A DNA stretch of 53,290 nucleotides from Lachnospiraceae bacterium UBA4260 (GCA_002395235.1 DGWK01000026.1:1-53290), one strand, 5' to 3'. Positions 1-8,823 are shown, counted from the first letter of the stretch. Numbers and translations: made by a program. Notes: a model not told the origin generated them from the sequence alone.

Positions 1-764
1 AGATCGATCAGCTGCTCGAGAGAAAGCCCAGCGAGCTCTCGGGTGGTCAACAGCAGCGCGTCGCGATCGCGAGAGCGCTGGTCAAGGTGCCCAGAGTGCT
101 GCTTCTGGATGAGCCTCTCTCGAACCTGGACGCGCGGTTAAGGCTCCAGACGAGAGAAGAGATCCGCAGGATCCAGAAGGAGACCGGGGTCACGACGGTT
201 TTTGTCACGCATGACCAGGAAGAAGCGATGAGTATCTCGGACCTGATCGTTGTCATGGAAGCGGGCGTGGTCCAGCAGATCGATAAGCCCCAGCAGGTCT
301 ATGAGGACCCGATCAATCTGTTTGTCGCCAAGTTCCTCGGAACGCCCCCCATCAATGTCTTCGAAGGAGAAGTCAAAGACGGGAAGATCTATATCGGCGG
401 AAGCGCCCTGCTGAACGTGGTTCCCGAAGCGGACTGGGAGGAAGGCAATCCGGATGCGGCTGACGGCGTCGCCCTGCAGGACGGTCCGGTCACCGTGGGC
501 ATCCGCCCGGAAGGTTTTGACCCCGAGCCGAACGGAGAGCTTCATTGCGGCCTGACAGCCGTGGAGGTCATGGGAAGAGACACGAGCATCGTCGCCACGC
601 ACGCGTCGGCTGCGACCGGCTCCATCCGCACGATCGTAGACACGGAGGAACTCAAATATGTGAGCGGGGATACAGTGAACTTCCGGATCAAACCGAGCAG
701 GATCTATCTGTTTGACACTGCGACCGGCGCCAGAGTCCGCTGCAAATTCTCTCCGCTTCAGTGA
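1..764 (+). CDS. Carbohydrate ABC transporter ATP-binding subunit (MalK/UgpC type), 5' end missing
   Basis: Cytoplasmic ATPase that powers a CUT1-type sugar importer. The window edge removes the N-terminus with the Walker A motif; reading starts in frame at base 3 and 253 codons remain. Visible in order are the signature LSGGQQQRVAIARAL, Walker B VLLLDEP, D-loop SNLDARLR and H-loop VTHDQEEAM, then about 150 residues of C-terminal TOBE-type beta domain typical of MalK/MsmX/UgpC. Two permeases and a binding lipoprotein follow at once on the same strand, so it is the first visible gene of that operon. A shared ATPase serving several importers (as MsmX does) is possible. The substrate cannot be read from the sequence. 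Confidence 0.93.
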   Translation, partial: IDQLLERKPSELSGGQQQRVAIARALVKVPRVLLLDEPLSNLDARLRLQTREEIRRIQKETGVTTVFVTHDQEEAMSISDLIVVMEAGVVQQIDKPQQVYEDPINLFVAKFLGTPPINVFEGEVKDGKIYIGGSALLNVVPEADWEEGNPDAADGVALQDGPVTVGIRPEGFDPEPNGELHCGLTAVEVMGRDTSIVATHASAATGSIRTIVDTEELKYVSGDTVNFRIKPSRIYLFDTATGARVRCKFSPLQ

Positions 765-783
765 GGAAGGAGGGCGGCGCATA

Positions 784-1671
784 ATGGATAAAAACAACAA
801 TAAAGCCTGGCTGTACCTGCTCCCGGCGATGGTCTTTCTGGGCGTCTTCATGGTCTATCCCCTGTTCGACGTCGTGATCTACTCCCTGGAGGAAGGGTAC
901 AACTTCGCCTCCCAGACCTATTTTGGCATAGGTAAGTACAACTACTCGTACGTCCTGAGGGACCCGTATTTCCTGCAGGCCCTCAAGAACACGTTTATTC
1001 TGGTTATCATCACAGTCCCGCTGTCGACGGCGATCGCGCTTCTGATCTCCGTGGGGCTCAACTCGATCACGAAGCTCAAGGACTTCTTCCAGACCGTATT
1101 CTTCCTGCCTTACGTCACCAACACGCTGGCGGTCGGCCTGGTCTTCATGATCCTGTTCAAGAAGACTCCCTATTCGGACGGCTTCGTGAACCTTCTGATC
1201 ACGGCCTGCGGCGGAACCGCAGTGGACTTCATCGACGGACCCTACTGGGCCAAGATGTTCGTCATGTGCTTTTACACGGTCTGGGTCGTCCTTCCGTTCA
1301 AAATATTGATCCTCACGAGCGCGCTGGCCAGCGTCAATCCCGACTACTACAAGGCGGCCAGGGTGGACGGTACCTCAAAGCTTAGGATTTTCACAAGGAT
1401 CACGCTTCCGATGATCTTGCCCATGATTTTCTACCTGGTGATCACCGGATTTATCGGGGCCTTTAAGGCATATAGTGACGTGGTCGCTATTTTCGGTACG
1501 GACCTCAACGCGGCAGGAATGAACACTATCGTAGGTTATGTCTACGACATGCTGTACGGCAACAGCGGCGGTTATCCGTCCTTTGCGGCGGCGGCAGCTC
1601 TGATCCTGTTCGCGATCGTGCTGACCATCACGTGCATCAACCTGCTGATCAGCGGCAAGAACAACATTTAA
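784..1671 (+). CDS. Sugar ABC transporter permease, MalF/UgpA-like
   Basis: Integral membrane permease of 295 residues with about six hydrophobic helices. The EAA loop that contacts the ATPase is visible as AARVDGTSKLRIFTRITLP, near residue 195. The ATG at 784 is preferred because a strong GGAAGGAGGG sequence lies just before it; an upstream in-frame start would lie inside the ATPase gene and lacks a ribosome site. It lies 19 bases after the ATPase stop and 13 bases before the next permease, consistent with one transcript. The family pairs one MalF-like and one MalG-like permease. The sugar is unknown. Confidence 0.92.
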   Translation: MDKNNNKAWLYLLPAMVFLGVFMVYPLFDVVIYSLEEGYNFASQTYFGIGKYNYSYVLRDPYFLQALKNTFILVIITVPLSTAIALLISVGLNSITKLKDFFQTVFFLPYVTNTLAVGLVFMILFKKTPYSDGFVNLLITACGGTAVDFIDGPYWAKMFVMCFYTVWVVLPFKILILTSALASVNPDYYKAARVDGTSKLRIFTRITLPMILPMIFYLVITGFIGAFKAYSDVVAIFGTDLNAAGMNTIVGYVYDMLYGNSGGYPSFAAAAALILFAIVLTITCINLLISGKNNI

Positions 1672-1684
1672 AGGAGGGATCAAG

Positions 1685-2560
1685 ATGAATCAAAATACAG
1701 ATTTCTCCGCGATTGAGAGACAGGCGCAGCGAAACGAAAGGACCCGCAAGGTGGTCACTTATGTGCTCCTGACCTTCTGGGCCCTGATTGTCCTGTTCCC
1801 TTTCTACTGGATGATCCTGACGTCGGTGAAGAGCTACAGCGCGTACAACTCGGAGTATATCCCCAAGCTCTATACGGTATCACCGACCATGCAGAACTAT
1901 TTTGACGCGTTTACGGCGGTACCTCTGGGGAGGTATTTCCTGAACACGCTGATCTTCACCGTGGCGACGACGGTCCTGATGATGATCGTCACCGTGCTGG
2001 CGGCCTTCGCGTTCGCAAGGCTCAAATTCCCGGGCAAAAACATCCTGTTCACGCTGTTTTTGTCGCTGATGATGATCCCCAACGAGCTGGTTATCATCAC
2101 CAACTTCGTCACGATCACGAATGCGGGCTGGCGCAACAGCTATATCGGCCTGATCCTGCCGTCGGTCACTTCGGTGTTCTACATCTATCTGCTCAAGGAG
2201 AATTTCGAGCAGATCCCGGAGGAGCTCTACAAGGCGGCAAAGGTAGACGGCACCTCAGACTTCAAGTATCTGTGGAAGGTCATGCTGCCGATCTGCCAGC
2301 CTACCATGGTGACCATCGCGATTCTGAAGGTCATCGAGTGCTGGAACTCCTACGTGTGGCCGCGGCTGATCACGGACGATCAGGCCTATTTCCTCGTCTC
2401 CAACGGCATCCAGGAGATCCGTGAGAACGGCTTCGGCCGCGAGAACATTCCCGCCATGATGGCGGCCGTCGTGGTCATCTCCATACCGCTGATCGTGCTG
2501 TTTCTGATCTTCCACAAGAAGATCATGGCCGGCGTCTCGAGAGGAGGTACAAAGGGATGA
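1685..2560 (+). CDS. Sugar ABC transporter permease, MalG/UgpE-like
   Basis: Second permease subunit, 291 residues, with a cytoplasmic N-terminus (about residues 1-20) followed by six predicted membrane helices. The EAA loop reads AAKVDGTSDFKYLWKVMLP near residue 185. An AAGGAGGGATCAAG ribosome site precedes the ATG. The last codons overlap the start of the binding-protein gene (ATGA overlap), which implies translational coupling. With the preceding permease it forms the membrane channel of a CUT1-type carbohydrate importer. Confidence 0.92.
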   Translation: MNQNTDFSAIERQAQRNERTRKVVTYVLLTFWALIVLFPFYWMILTSVKSYSAYNSEYIPKLYTVSPTMQNYFDAFTAVPLGRYFLNTLIFTVATTVLMMIVTVLAAFAFARLKFPGKNILFTLFLSLMMIPNELVIITNFVTITNAGWRNSYIGLILPSVTSVFYIYLLKENFEQIPEELYKAAKVDGTSDFKYLWKVMLPICQPTMVTIAILKVIECWNSYVWPRLITDDQAYFLVSNGIQEIRENGFGRENIPAMMAAVVVISIPLIVLFLIFHKKIMAGVSRGGTKG

Positions 2561-4164
2561 AATATTTTGGAAAAATCGCGGTACTTGCGGCTGCCTGCGT
2601 CCTCTCGGGTACCTTGCTGACCGGCTGCCACGGCTCGCAGGGGAGGGCGGCGTTCGCGGTTCCCGAGCAGCTCGATGAGGGCAAGCAGATCGAGCTCACC
2701 TTCTGGGCCAAAAACGACACCAACAAGACGCAGACCAGGATCTACGAGAAGGCGATCACGGACTTTGAGGCGCTCTATCCGAATATCGACGTGAACATGC
2801 GCCTTTACACGGACTACGGCAAAATATACAACGATGTCATTACAAACATCTCCACCAATACGACCCCTAACGTCTGTATTACGTATCCGGACCACATCGC
2901 GACCTATATGACCGGCGACAATGTTGTTGTGCCGCTGGATTCGCTGATGACAGACGCGCGGTATGGCCTTGCGGGCAGTGAACTGAAGTTCGACGGGCCC
3001 TCCAAAGAAGAGATCGTCCCGCAGTTCCTGCAGGAGTGCACGATTGGCGGCACGACTTATGCGATGCCCTATATGCGTTCTACGGAAGCCTGCTATGTGA
3101 ACAAAACTTTCGTGGAGAAGCTGGGGTATGAGGTTCCCGATATTTTGACCTGGGACTTTGTCTGGGAGGTGTCGGAGGCGGCGATGGCCAAGGATTCTTC
3201 GGGGAATTTCGCGGTCAACGGGCAGAAAGTCATGATCCCCTTCATCGACAAGTCCACGGACAATATGATGATCCAGATGCTGAAGCAGCAGGACGCGGGC
3301 TACTCGTCGGACAGCGGGGAGGTGCTGATCTTCAACGATGCGACCAAGGAAATCCTAAAGACGGTTGCCGGGCATGCGGCGACGGGCGCGTTCTCCACGT
3401 TCAAAATATCGAGCTATCCGGCGAATTTCCTGGATGCGGGGCAGTGTATCTTTGCTATCGATTCCACGGCGGGTGCCACCTGGATGGGCAGCAAGGCGCC
3501 GCTGTCGGACATCAGCAAAGACCAGTTTGTGGAGTTCGAGACGGCTGTCAGGATGTTTCCTCAGTACGATCCTTCTAACCCGAAGATGATTTCGCAGGGG
3601 CCGTCGGTCTGTATTTTCAACAAGGAAGATCCGCAGGTTGTGCTGGCTTCCTGGCTGTTCACGCAGTTTTTGATGAGCAATGATGTGCAGATCGCGTACT
3701 CCCAGACGGAAGGTTATGTGCCGGTGACGCTCAAGGCACAGACCTCTGAGGTGTATCAGGACTACCTGGCGCGGAGCGGTGAGGATAATGAGCTTTACTA
3801 TGATGTGAAGATCAGTGCTTCCAAGCTCCTGATCGACAACGTGCAGTATACGTTTACGACGCCGGTCTTCAACGGTTCCACTTCCCTTCGCGATGCGGCG
3901 GGGCAGCTGATTGAGGATGTGACTAAGGCATCCCGCAGAAAGAAGAAGGTTGATGACGCTTATCTGGAATCGTTATTTGATGATGTCACTTCGCTTTATC
4001 GACTGGATCAGACCAGTATGGGAGCAGGAGGAGAAGGCGGGCCGGATCGGGATCTGGGGCCGCTGCCGACGGCCTCTAAGGTGCTTTTGATTACGCTGGT
4101 TGTCACTTGGACTCTGATCGGGGTGTATTATGTGCGGATGAAGAGGAAGAGTGAGGAGAAGTGA
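2557..4164 (+). CDS. Extracellular solute-binding lipoprotein with an unusual C-terminal membrane helix
   Basis: Sugar-capturing subunit of the importer, 535 residues. The N-terminal signal ends in a lipobox with LLTGC at Cys24, so the mature protein should be lipid-anchored outside the membrane. The body resembles family 1 (MalE-like) binding proteins: IELTFWAKNDTNK at the start of the first lobe and a Thr/Ser-rich hinge. The extreme C-terminus (about residues 505-525) is a hydrophobic stretch (VLLITLVVTWTLIGVYYV) followed by Arg/Lys-rich RMKRKSEEK, which looks like a second membrane anchor with a cytoplasmic positive tail. That is not normal for this family. It overlaps the upstream permease by 4 bases. 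A family A repeat array starts a few bases after its stop. Confidence 0.88.
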   Translation: MKYFGKIAVLAAACVLSGTLLTGCHGSQGRAAFAVPEQLDEGKQIELTFWAKNDTNKTQTRIYEKAITDFEALYPNIDVNMRLYTDYGKIYNDVITNISTNTTPNVCITYPDHIATYMTGDNVVVPLDSLMTDARYGLAGSELKFDGPSKEEIVPQFLQECTIGGTTYAMPYMRSTEACYVNKTFVEKLGYEVPDILTWDFVWEVSEAAMAKDSSGNFAVNGQKVMIPFIDKSTDNMMIQMLKQQDAGYSSDSGEVLIFNDATKEILKTVAGHAATGAFSTFKISSYPANFLDAGQCIFAIDSTAGATWMGSKAPLSDISKDQFVEFETAVRMFPQYDPSNPKMISQGPSVCIFNKEDPQVVLASWLFTQFLMSNDVQIAYSQTEGYVPVTLKAQTSEVYQDYLARSGEDNELYYDVKISASKLLIDNVQYTFTTPVFNGSTSLRDAAGQLIEDVTKASRRKKKVDDAYLESLFDDVTSLYRLDQTSMGAGGEGGPDRDLGPLPTASKVLLITLVVTWTLIGVYYVRMKRKSEEK

Positions 4165-4167
4165 GGG

Positions 4168-4345
4168 GCACCCTAGAGGTGTATGGGCACCCTAGAGGTG
4201 TATGATGTGTGGCTACCCTAGAGGTGTATGAGTACCTTGTCTGGCCACCCTAGAGGTGTATGAGCACCCAGGGTGTATGCCTACCCTAGAGGTGTATTAG
4301 TCCCTAAAGGTGTATCCTAAAGGTGTATCGTGAAGGTGTATCGTG
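4168..4345. repeat. Family A tandem repeat array 1
   Basis: About eight direct copies of ACCCTAGAGGTGTATG with irregular spacing and decay toward the 3' side (CCCTAAAGGTGTAT, TGAAGGTGTAT). The array fills the gap between the binding-protein stop and the promoter region of the next lipoprotein. A TATAAT at 4377-4382 lies downstream of it, with no good -35. The unit is part of the dispersed family with palindromic ends around a CYRRA centre. Confidence 0.85.
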
Positions 4346-4494
4346 AAATATGTGTACTATTTTGGCAAATCTTCGCTATAATAGAAGTGATTTCGAAGGA
4401 GAGTCTTTTCGTAAATCACAGTAACACTTGTTGACAAAGCTGCTTTTTGCTCAAAGCGGCGGAGGACAAATTGTACTAAAACATGGAGGAAGTT

Positions 4495-5352
4495 ATGAAA
4501 AAAGCAATTGTTATTATGTTGACCGGCGCGATGATGCTGGCAGCAGTAGCATGCGGTGGCGGCAGCAACAGCAATTCTACTCCGGCTGCGGAAACTCAGA
4601 CAGAAGAGGCGAAGCCTGCTGAGGAAACAGCAGAGGCTGTTGAGAGTACGGTGCAGGAGACTGAGGAAGCCGTGGCCAATATTGCAGAAGAGGCTATCAG
4701 TTATGAGGACTATCTTGCGGCAGCAACTGATTCCGAAGTGGTCATTCAGGGAGCAATTCAGGGTAAGCAGTCTTACTATGCACAGGATGATGCCGGAACA
4801 GCTAATATTTATCTGCAGGATCAGAACGGCGGTGCATATTTCCTGTATCAGCTTCCCTGCACGGAGAAGGAATATGAGCTGATGGAAATCGGCAAAACGA
4901 TCAAGGTTAAGGGCTATAAATCCGAGTGGTCCGGCGAGATCGAAGTTGTCGATATTGAAGCATGGATGTTTGTCGACGGTGATTTTATTGCCGAGGCGGA
5001 GGATGTAACAGCGCTTCTTGGTACTGATGAACTTGCGAGCAAGATGAACAAGAAAGTCATTTTCAAGGGCATGACTGTTGAGCCCAGCAAGGACAAGAAC
5101 GATAATGATGTCGCATTCCTTTACGGTGCTGACGGTTCAGGAGAAAGAGGAGCAGATACTGATCTGTACTTCAATGTCTCACTGAATGGGCAGACTTATA
5201 CATTCACAGTAGAGTCTTATCTCTGCGGACCTGATACTGACGTCTATAAGGCAGTTGAAGATCTTCACATCGGTGATGTTATCGATATGGAAGGTTTCCT
5301 GTACTGGTATAACGGACCGAACCCGCATATTACGGCAATTCTTGCTCAGTAA
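4495..5352 (+). CDS. Lipoprotein with Glu/Ala-rich linker and possible OB-fold domain
   Basis: Predicted surface lipoprotein of 285 residues. The signal peptide ends at a lipobox with AVAC (near Cys19), followed by a GGGSNSN spacer and an acidic, Ala/Thr/Glu-rich linker to about residue 60. The folded part contains EVVIQGAIQGKQSYY, ANIYLQDQNG and GKTIKVKGYKSEWSGEIE, a pattern resembling OB-fold modules of secreted clostridial proteins (inference only). The ATG at 4495 is chosen because GGAGG sits directly upstream; the ATG at 4483 would overlap that site. The gene ends in a strong terminator and is flanked by family A arrays on both sides. Function unknown. Confidence 0.82.
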   Translation: MKKAIVIMLTGAMMLAAVACGGGSNSNSTPAAETQTEEAKPAEETAEAVESTVQETEEAVANIAEEAISYEDYLAAATDSEVVIQGAIQGKQSYYAQDDAGTANIYLQDQNGGAYFLYQLPCTEKEYELMEIGKTIKVKGYKSEWSGEIEVVDIEAWMFVDGDFIAEAEDVTALLGTDELASKMNKKVIFKGMTVEPSKDKNDNDVAFLYGADGSGERGADTDLYFNVSLNGQTYTFTVESYLCGPDTDVYKAVEDLHIGDVIDMEGFLYWYNGPNPHITAILAQ

Positions 5353-5366
5353 TAAGATTTAGAAGA

Positions 5367-5400
5367 GGTGCCCCAGCTTGTTGGCTGGGGTGCTTTTTTA
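5367..5400 (+). terminator. Rho-independent terminator of the 4495 lipoprotein gene
   Basis: CCCCAGC and GCTGGGG arms around a TTGTTG loop, then TGCTTTTTTA. It begins 15 bases after the stop codon. Confidence 0.9.
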
Positions 5401-5410
5401 TATTTGGTGG

Positions 5411-5512
5411 CGAACTACCCTAGAGGTCTTGGCCTGTCTGGGACGAACTACCCTAGAGGTCTTGGCCTCCCTAGAGGTCTTGGCCTAAACAAGGACCCTA
5501 GAGGTCGGGGAG
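5411..5512. repeat. Family A tandem repeat array 2, downstream of the RAYT gene
   Basis: Five units built on CCCTAGAGGTCTTGGCCT, the first and third preceded by GAACTA. The orientation is opposite to array 3 on the other side of the RAYT gene, so the transposase lies between inverted arrays. A short hairpin (GAGCGA/TCGCTC, 5567-5592) and the palindrome TATTTTGGCAAAATA (5611-5625) lie between this array and the RAYT stop codon. Confidence 0.85.
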
Positions 5513-5642
5513 GGTCCATGGCAGCATGGCATTGAGGAAAAACTTATGAGCAGGCATGGTTAATAGCGAGCGATCTGTCAGATCTCTCGCTCAATGTGCC
5601 AGGAGGTCATTATTTTGGCAAAATATTGCCTAAAAAGGCGCT

Positions 5643-6392
5643 TTAGAACTTAACGGCTTTTCTGATCACGCCGTAGGAAATGCCGGTCATTCTGTTGGCA
5701 CGGCTCATCGAAATACCGGCTTTCCACATTTCACGTAGTGCCCGGTCACGCTTGTCTTTCTCCAAGGCTTGGAATTGCGTTACATTATGGCAGCCGGAAA
5801 TGTTATACATGATCTCTTTGGCTTTTTCATCATTGAGGCGAGGCCTTTCGTCGTCGATGTCCATGCAGTGGTCGTTGTTAGGGGTGCAATTGAAGCTGAT
5901 GAAATCTTTCCTGCTCACGAAGGATTGTACAAAACTGGCGTCAATGAGTTCATTGGCGTAGTAATTGCGAAAGCTGCTGTATTTGTACTCTTTTGGCTTC
6001 TTGCAGATTCCTGCTTTGACAGGGTTCTGGTGTACGTAACGGATGACGGTGAGGAGCTGGTTTTCGTTGTTGATCGGCCTGCTCTTGAAAGGAGACTGAA
6101 ATAGACTGCCGACGCGCGAATATTTCTGGTTGTAATAGTACACATAACTAGGGGAGATGTGCTGGAAAATGCGGCCGAGGGGCATCTCACCGACTTTTAA
6201 GACGAGGTGGAGGTGATTTGTCATCAAGCAGTAGCTGAGAAGCTTGAAATCGCAGATTGATTCATATTTGCGCAGGATTTCCAAAAACTTTTCGAAGTCA
6301 GCAGCATCCTCAAAGATATCTTGTTTATTGATACCGCGGATTGTGATGTGATAAATGTCAAGTGGGCTGATTTTGCGTTTGGGAGTTGCCAT
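5643..6392 (-). CDS. REP-associated tyrosine transposase (RAYT, Y1/HUH family)
   Basis: A 249-residue single-strand DNA nuclease of the IS200/IS605-related Y1 superfamily. The HUH metal motif is TNHLHLVLK (His60, His62). The helix with the likely catalytic tyrosine is VYYYN (residues 84-88), followed by the family hallmark RVGSLFQSPFKSR and VIRYVHQNPVKAGI. The C-terminus (about 215-249) carries a helix-turn-helix-like segment ending SRANRMTGISYGVIRKAV. RAYTs act on hairpin REP sequences in trans and are usually single-copy and domesticated. Inverted family A arrays flank the gene on both sides, which makes those repeats its candidate substrate. It is complete, and I see no second copy or IS ends. 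Confidence 0.93.
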   Translation of the reverse strand: MATPKRKISPLDIYHITIRGINKQDIFEDAADFEKFLEILRKYESICDFKLLSYCLMTNHLHLVLKVGEMPLGRIFQHISPSYVYYYNQKYSRVGSLFQSPFKSRPINNENQLLTVIRYVHQNPVKAGICKKPKEYKYSSFRNYYANELIDASFVQSFVSRKDFISFNCTPNNDHCMDIDDERPRLNDEKAKEIMYNISGCHNVTQFQALEKDKRDRALREMWKAGISMSRANRMTGISYGVIRKAVKF

Positions 6393-6675
6393 AGATGTGA
6401 CCTTTTATCCTTTCTTTTGTAGACAGTTGTACAGTATTAGAAATAAAGACAACATTTTGTGAATTGAAGATAATAGTGTTAGTGATGAAGCTTTGCAGAG
6501 AAGCCTGCAGAAAACTTAAAGAAATCAAGTACCTTATAGCTAGTAGTTGAGCTCAGGCACTATGAAATGAGAAGCTGCGCCTGCCATAAAGAAGAAAGAC
6601 GGCGTCAGATCTGATTCTGATATGTTATCACGGATTTTTTGGGGGTTCAAGGATAAAAATGGGGAGCTGCTTAGA
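6393..6675. other. RAYT upstream region, no gene seen
   Basis: AT-rich compared with neighbours. It holds the RAYT ribosome site (AAGG on the minus strand near 6400), the small palindrome TCAGATCTGA near 6606 and a T-run after CACGGA near 6640. No open frame with a ribosome site was found. Confidence 0.5.
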
Positions 6676-6728
6676 TGCCTCGACCTCTAGGGTGTCTCTA
6701 CCTAGGGTGCCTCGACCTCTGGGGCAAT
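6676..6728. repeat. Family A array 3, inverted relative to array 2
   Basis: Three units in the ACCTCTAGGGTG orientation (CGACCTCTAGGGTGTC, CTACCTAGGGTGCC, CGACCTCTGGGGC). It completes the inverted flanking of the RAYT gene and lies upstream of the Nif11-like gene. Confidence 0.8.
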
Positions 6729-6814
6729 GGGAGTAATTTAGGAGCTTTAGGGTTATTTGAAGAGGTTTGATGTATAATTTAAGAAAACCAATAAATTCTG
6801 AAGGAGAAAAATAT

Positions 6815-7102
6815 ATGAATGTTGCGGAAACTCTTGAAGCACTCAGAAAAAGGGCGCTTTGTGATCCGGCGCTGAAAAAGGCTTTGCTGGCAACCAGGGA
6901 TCATCCTAACTCGTTGGGGGAGTTTTGCAGGATCAGTACAGAAGCCGGTTTTCCTCTTTATGATATGGACATCATTGAATATGGTGAGTTTTCTTATGCT
7001 TCCATGAGGCGCAGCACAAACGGTGGTGGAGAAAATTCACCGCTGTTAGATGGGGAAGATGATGCCTATGAGATTTTTTTATATGAACTGGAACGAGGAT
7101 AG
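6815..7102 (+). CDS. Small Nif11-like protein
   Basis: A 95-residue protein. The first 55 residues follow the Nif11 pattern: ETLEALRKRALCDPALKKAL, then FCRISTEAGFPL. This is the fold seen in nitrogen-fixation ORFs and in leader peptides of some RiPP precursors. The C-terminus is Gly/Ser-rich then acidic (NGGGENSPLLDGEDDAYE). No lanthionine synthetase, radical SAM enzyme or peptidase-transporter is nearby, so a RiPP role is not supported. The ATG at 6815 is chosen for its AAGGAGA site; an in-frame ATG at 6767 has none. The G of its TAG stop is also the first base of a family A unit. The Nif11 call is by pattern only. Confidence 0.65.
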   Translation: MNVAETLEALRKRALCDPALKKALLATRDHPNSLGEFCRISTEAGFPLYDMDIIEYGEFSYASMRRSTNGGGENSPLLDGEDDAYEIFLYELERG

Positions 7103-7262
7103 ATACCCTAGAGGTCTTTAGATGCTAGAGGTCTTTAGATGAGGTCAGATACCTTATGTACAGATACCTCTGAGGTATATACAAAGGTCAGATACCCTAG
7201 AGGTCTTTAGAGGAAAAGACACCTCTGAGGTTATTTATAGTACTGAGGTTATTTATAGTAGG
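7102..7262. repeat. Family A array 4, between the Nif11-like gene and the PTS gene
   Basis: Seven or so units including GATACCCTAGAGGTCTTTA, CAGATACCTCTGAGGTAT and ACACCTCTGAGGTTAT, ending in a duplicated CTGAGGTTATTTATAGTA (18-base direct repeat). The array starts inside the upstream stop codon and ends about 10 bases before the PTS ribosome site, so any promoter for the PTS gene must lie in it. Confidence 0.82.
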
Positions 7263-7281
7263 GATATGAGGAGAGGAAAAT

Positions 7282-8823
7282 ATGAAATTTTTGCAAAAGC
7301 TTGGCAAGGCAATCATGCTGCCGGTAGCCTGTCTGCCGCTGTGCGGCATACTGATGGGTCTGGGGTATCTCATGTGTCCTGCCACGATGCAGGGCGGTGA
7401 AGCCGCAGGATTTATACCGATGCTGGGAGTGTTTCTTGTGAAAGCGGGCAGCGCGCTGATAGACAACATCGCAATCCTGTTTGCAGTGGGCGTCGGTGTC
7501 GGAATGGCAGACGAAAGGGATGGCACGTCTGCGCTCGCTGCGCTGGCTTCCTGGCTCATGATTACGACGCTGCTCAAGCCTGACAATGTGAAACCGTTTC
7601 TGGAGCTGTTTTCTGTCGGCGAGGAGACGCTTCTTGCATTTGGCAAAATAGAGAATCCCTTCATCGGCATCCTGGCCGGATTGATCGGAGCTTCGAGCTA
7701 CAATCGGTTTAAGGATACGTCGCTCCCCGAGTGGCTGTCTTTCTTCAGCGGCAAGCGCAGCGCGGTCATTGTATCCGGAATCGCTTCCGTGGTGGTTTCC
7801 GCTATTTTGATGGTCGTATGGCCGACGCTGTTCGGCGCACTGGTCAAAATGGGACTTGCAATCGTCGGGATGGGCAACATCGGTGCGGGCGTTTACGCTT
7901 TTTTGAACCGACTGCTGATTCCGGTCGGGCTGCATCATGCGCTTAACAATGTTTTCTGGTTTGAGACGATCGGGCTGGGCGATATCACGCATTTCTGGGC
8001 CGGGGAGACTTCCGCGGATGTGTCGTGGTCGCTCGGAATGTACATGTCGGGGTTCTTCCCGTGCATGATGTTCGGCGTTCCCGGGGCGGCGCTCGCTATT
8101 GTGCACTGTGCCCCTAAGGAGAAGCGGAAACAGGTCATCGGAATGGTCGCTTCCACCGCAATCTGTGCTTTTGTCTGCGGCATTACGGAACCTTTTGAAT
8201 TCATGTTCATGTTCGCTTCGCCGGTTCTATATTTTGCCTATGCGCTTTTGTACGGAATTTTCAGTTACATAACTGTGCTGAGCGGGTTTCGGGCAGGGTT
8301 TGCATTCTCCGCAGGCGTGACGGATCTGGTATTCTCAGCCTCGCTCCCGGCGGCGCAGAAAACCTGGATGATCATACCTTTAGGGTTGGATGCGTTCGTG
8401 GTATTCTATCTGGTCTTCAGGGTGATGATCACGGCGCTTGATCTCAAGACACCCGGCAGGGAGGAGAGCAGCGGCGCAGATGAAGAAAAGTCTGCAAAAG
8501 CGGCGACAGCTTCGGCTGCGGCTGAAGTTGCCAAGTCGGACAAAAAAGAGAACGCCCAGGAGAACGGCAGAGAAGATACCATAGTGGAAGGCTTCAATTT
8601 GAATGCAATTCTTGATGGACTCGGCGGTAGGGAGAACATTCAGACATTGGACAACTGCGTCACAAGGCTCCGTGTTGAGGTGAAAGACTCGGATGCTGTC
8701 AATGAAGGCATGCTAAAGGCAGCCGGTGCTAAGGCTGTGGTCAGACCGGGGGCGGGCAGCGTACAGGTCGTGATTGGGCTCAAAGTGCAGAAAGTGGCGG
8801 ATGAGTTGAGAAAGATGATTTGA
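7282..8823 (+). CDS. PTS transporter EIICB, GlcNAc/glucose type
   Basis: Membrane sugar permease of the phosphotransferase system, 513 residues. The N-terminal EIIC domain has about ten hydrophobic segments and family signatures GLHHALNNVFWFE and CGITEPFEFMFMF. A charged Ala/Glu/Lys linker (about 385-430) joins the EIIB domain, whose phosphorylated cysteine is in LDNCVTRLRVE (Cys459). No EIIA domain is attached, so phosphate must come from an EIIA encoded elsewhere. EIIC sequence resembles NagE-type GlcNAc transporters more than PtsG, but substrate is inferred. An AGGAGAGG site precedes the ATG. Family A arrays lie directly before and after the gene, and a strong terminator follows. Confidence 0.9.
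   Translation: MKFLQKLGKAIMLPVACLPLCGILMGLGYLMCPATMQGGEAAGFIPMLGVFLVKAGSALIDNIAILFAVGVGVGMADERDGTSALAALASWLMITTLLKPDNVKPFLELFSVGEETLLAFGKIENPFIGILAGLIGASSYNRFKDTSLPEWLSFFSGKRSAVIVSGIASVVVSAILMVVWPTLFGALVKMGLAIVGMGNIGAGVYAFLNRLLIPVGLHHALNNVFWFETIGLGDITHFWAGETSADVSWSLGMYMSGFFPCMMFGVPGAALAIVHCAPKEKRKQVIGMVASTAICAFVCGITEPFEFMFMFASPVLYFAYALLYGIFSYITVLSGFRAGFAFSAGVTDLVFSASLPAAQKTWMIIPLGLDAFVVFYLVFRVMITALDLKTPGREESSGADEEKSAKAATASAAAEVAKSDKKENAQENGREDTIVEGFNLNAILDGLGGRENIQTLDNCVTRLRVEVKDSDAVNEGMLKAAGAKAVVRPGAGSVQVVIGLKVQKVADELRKMI

Noticed and set aside
5643..6392. RAYT gene as an intact IS200 insertion
   Set aside because: The protein is longer than IS200 TnpA, has RAYT hallmarks (RVGSLFQ, C-terminal HTH), and no left or right end hairpins or tnpB are adjacent.
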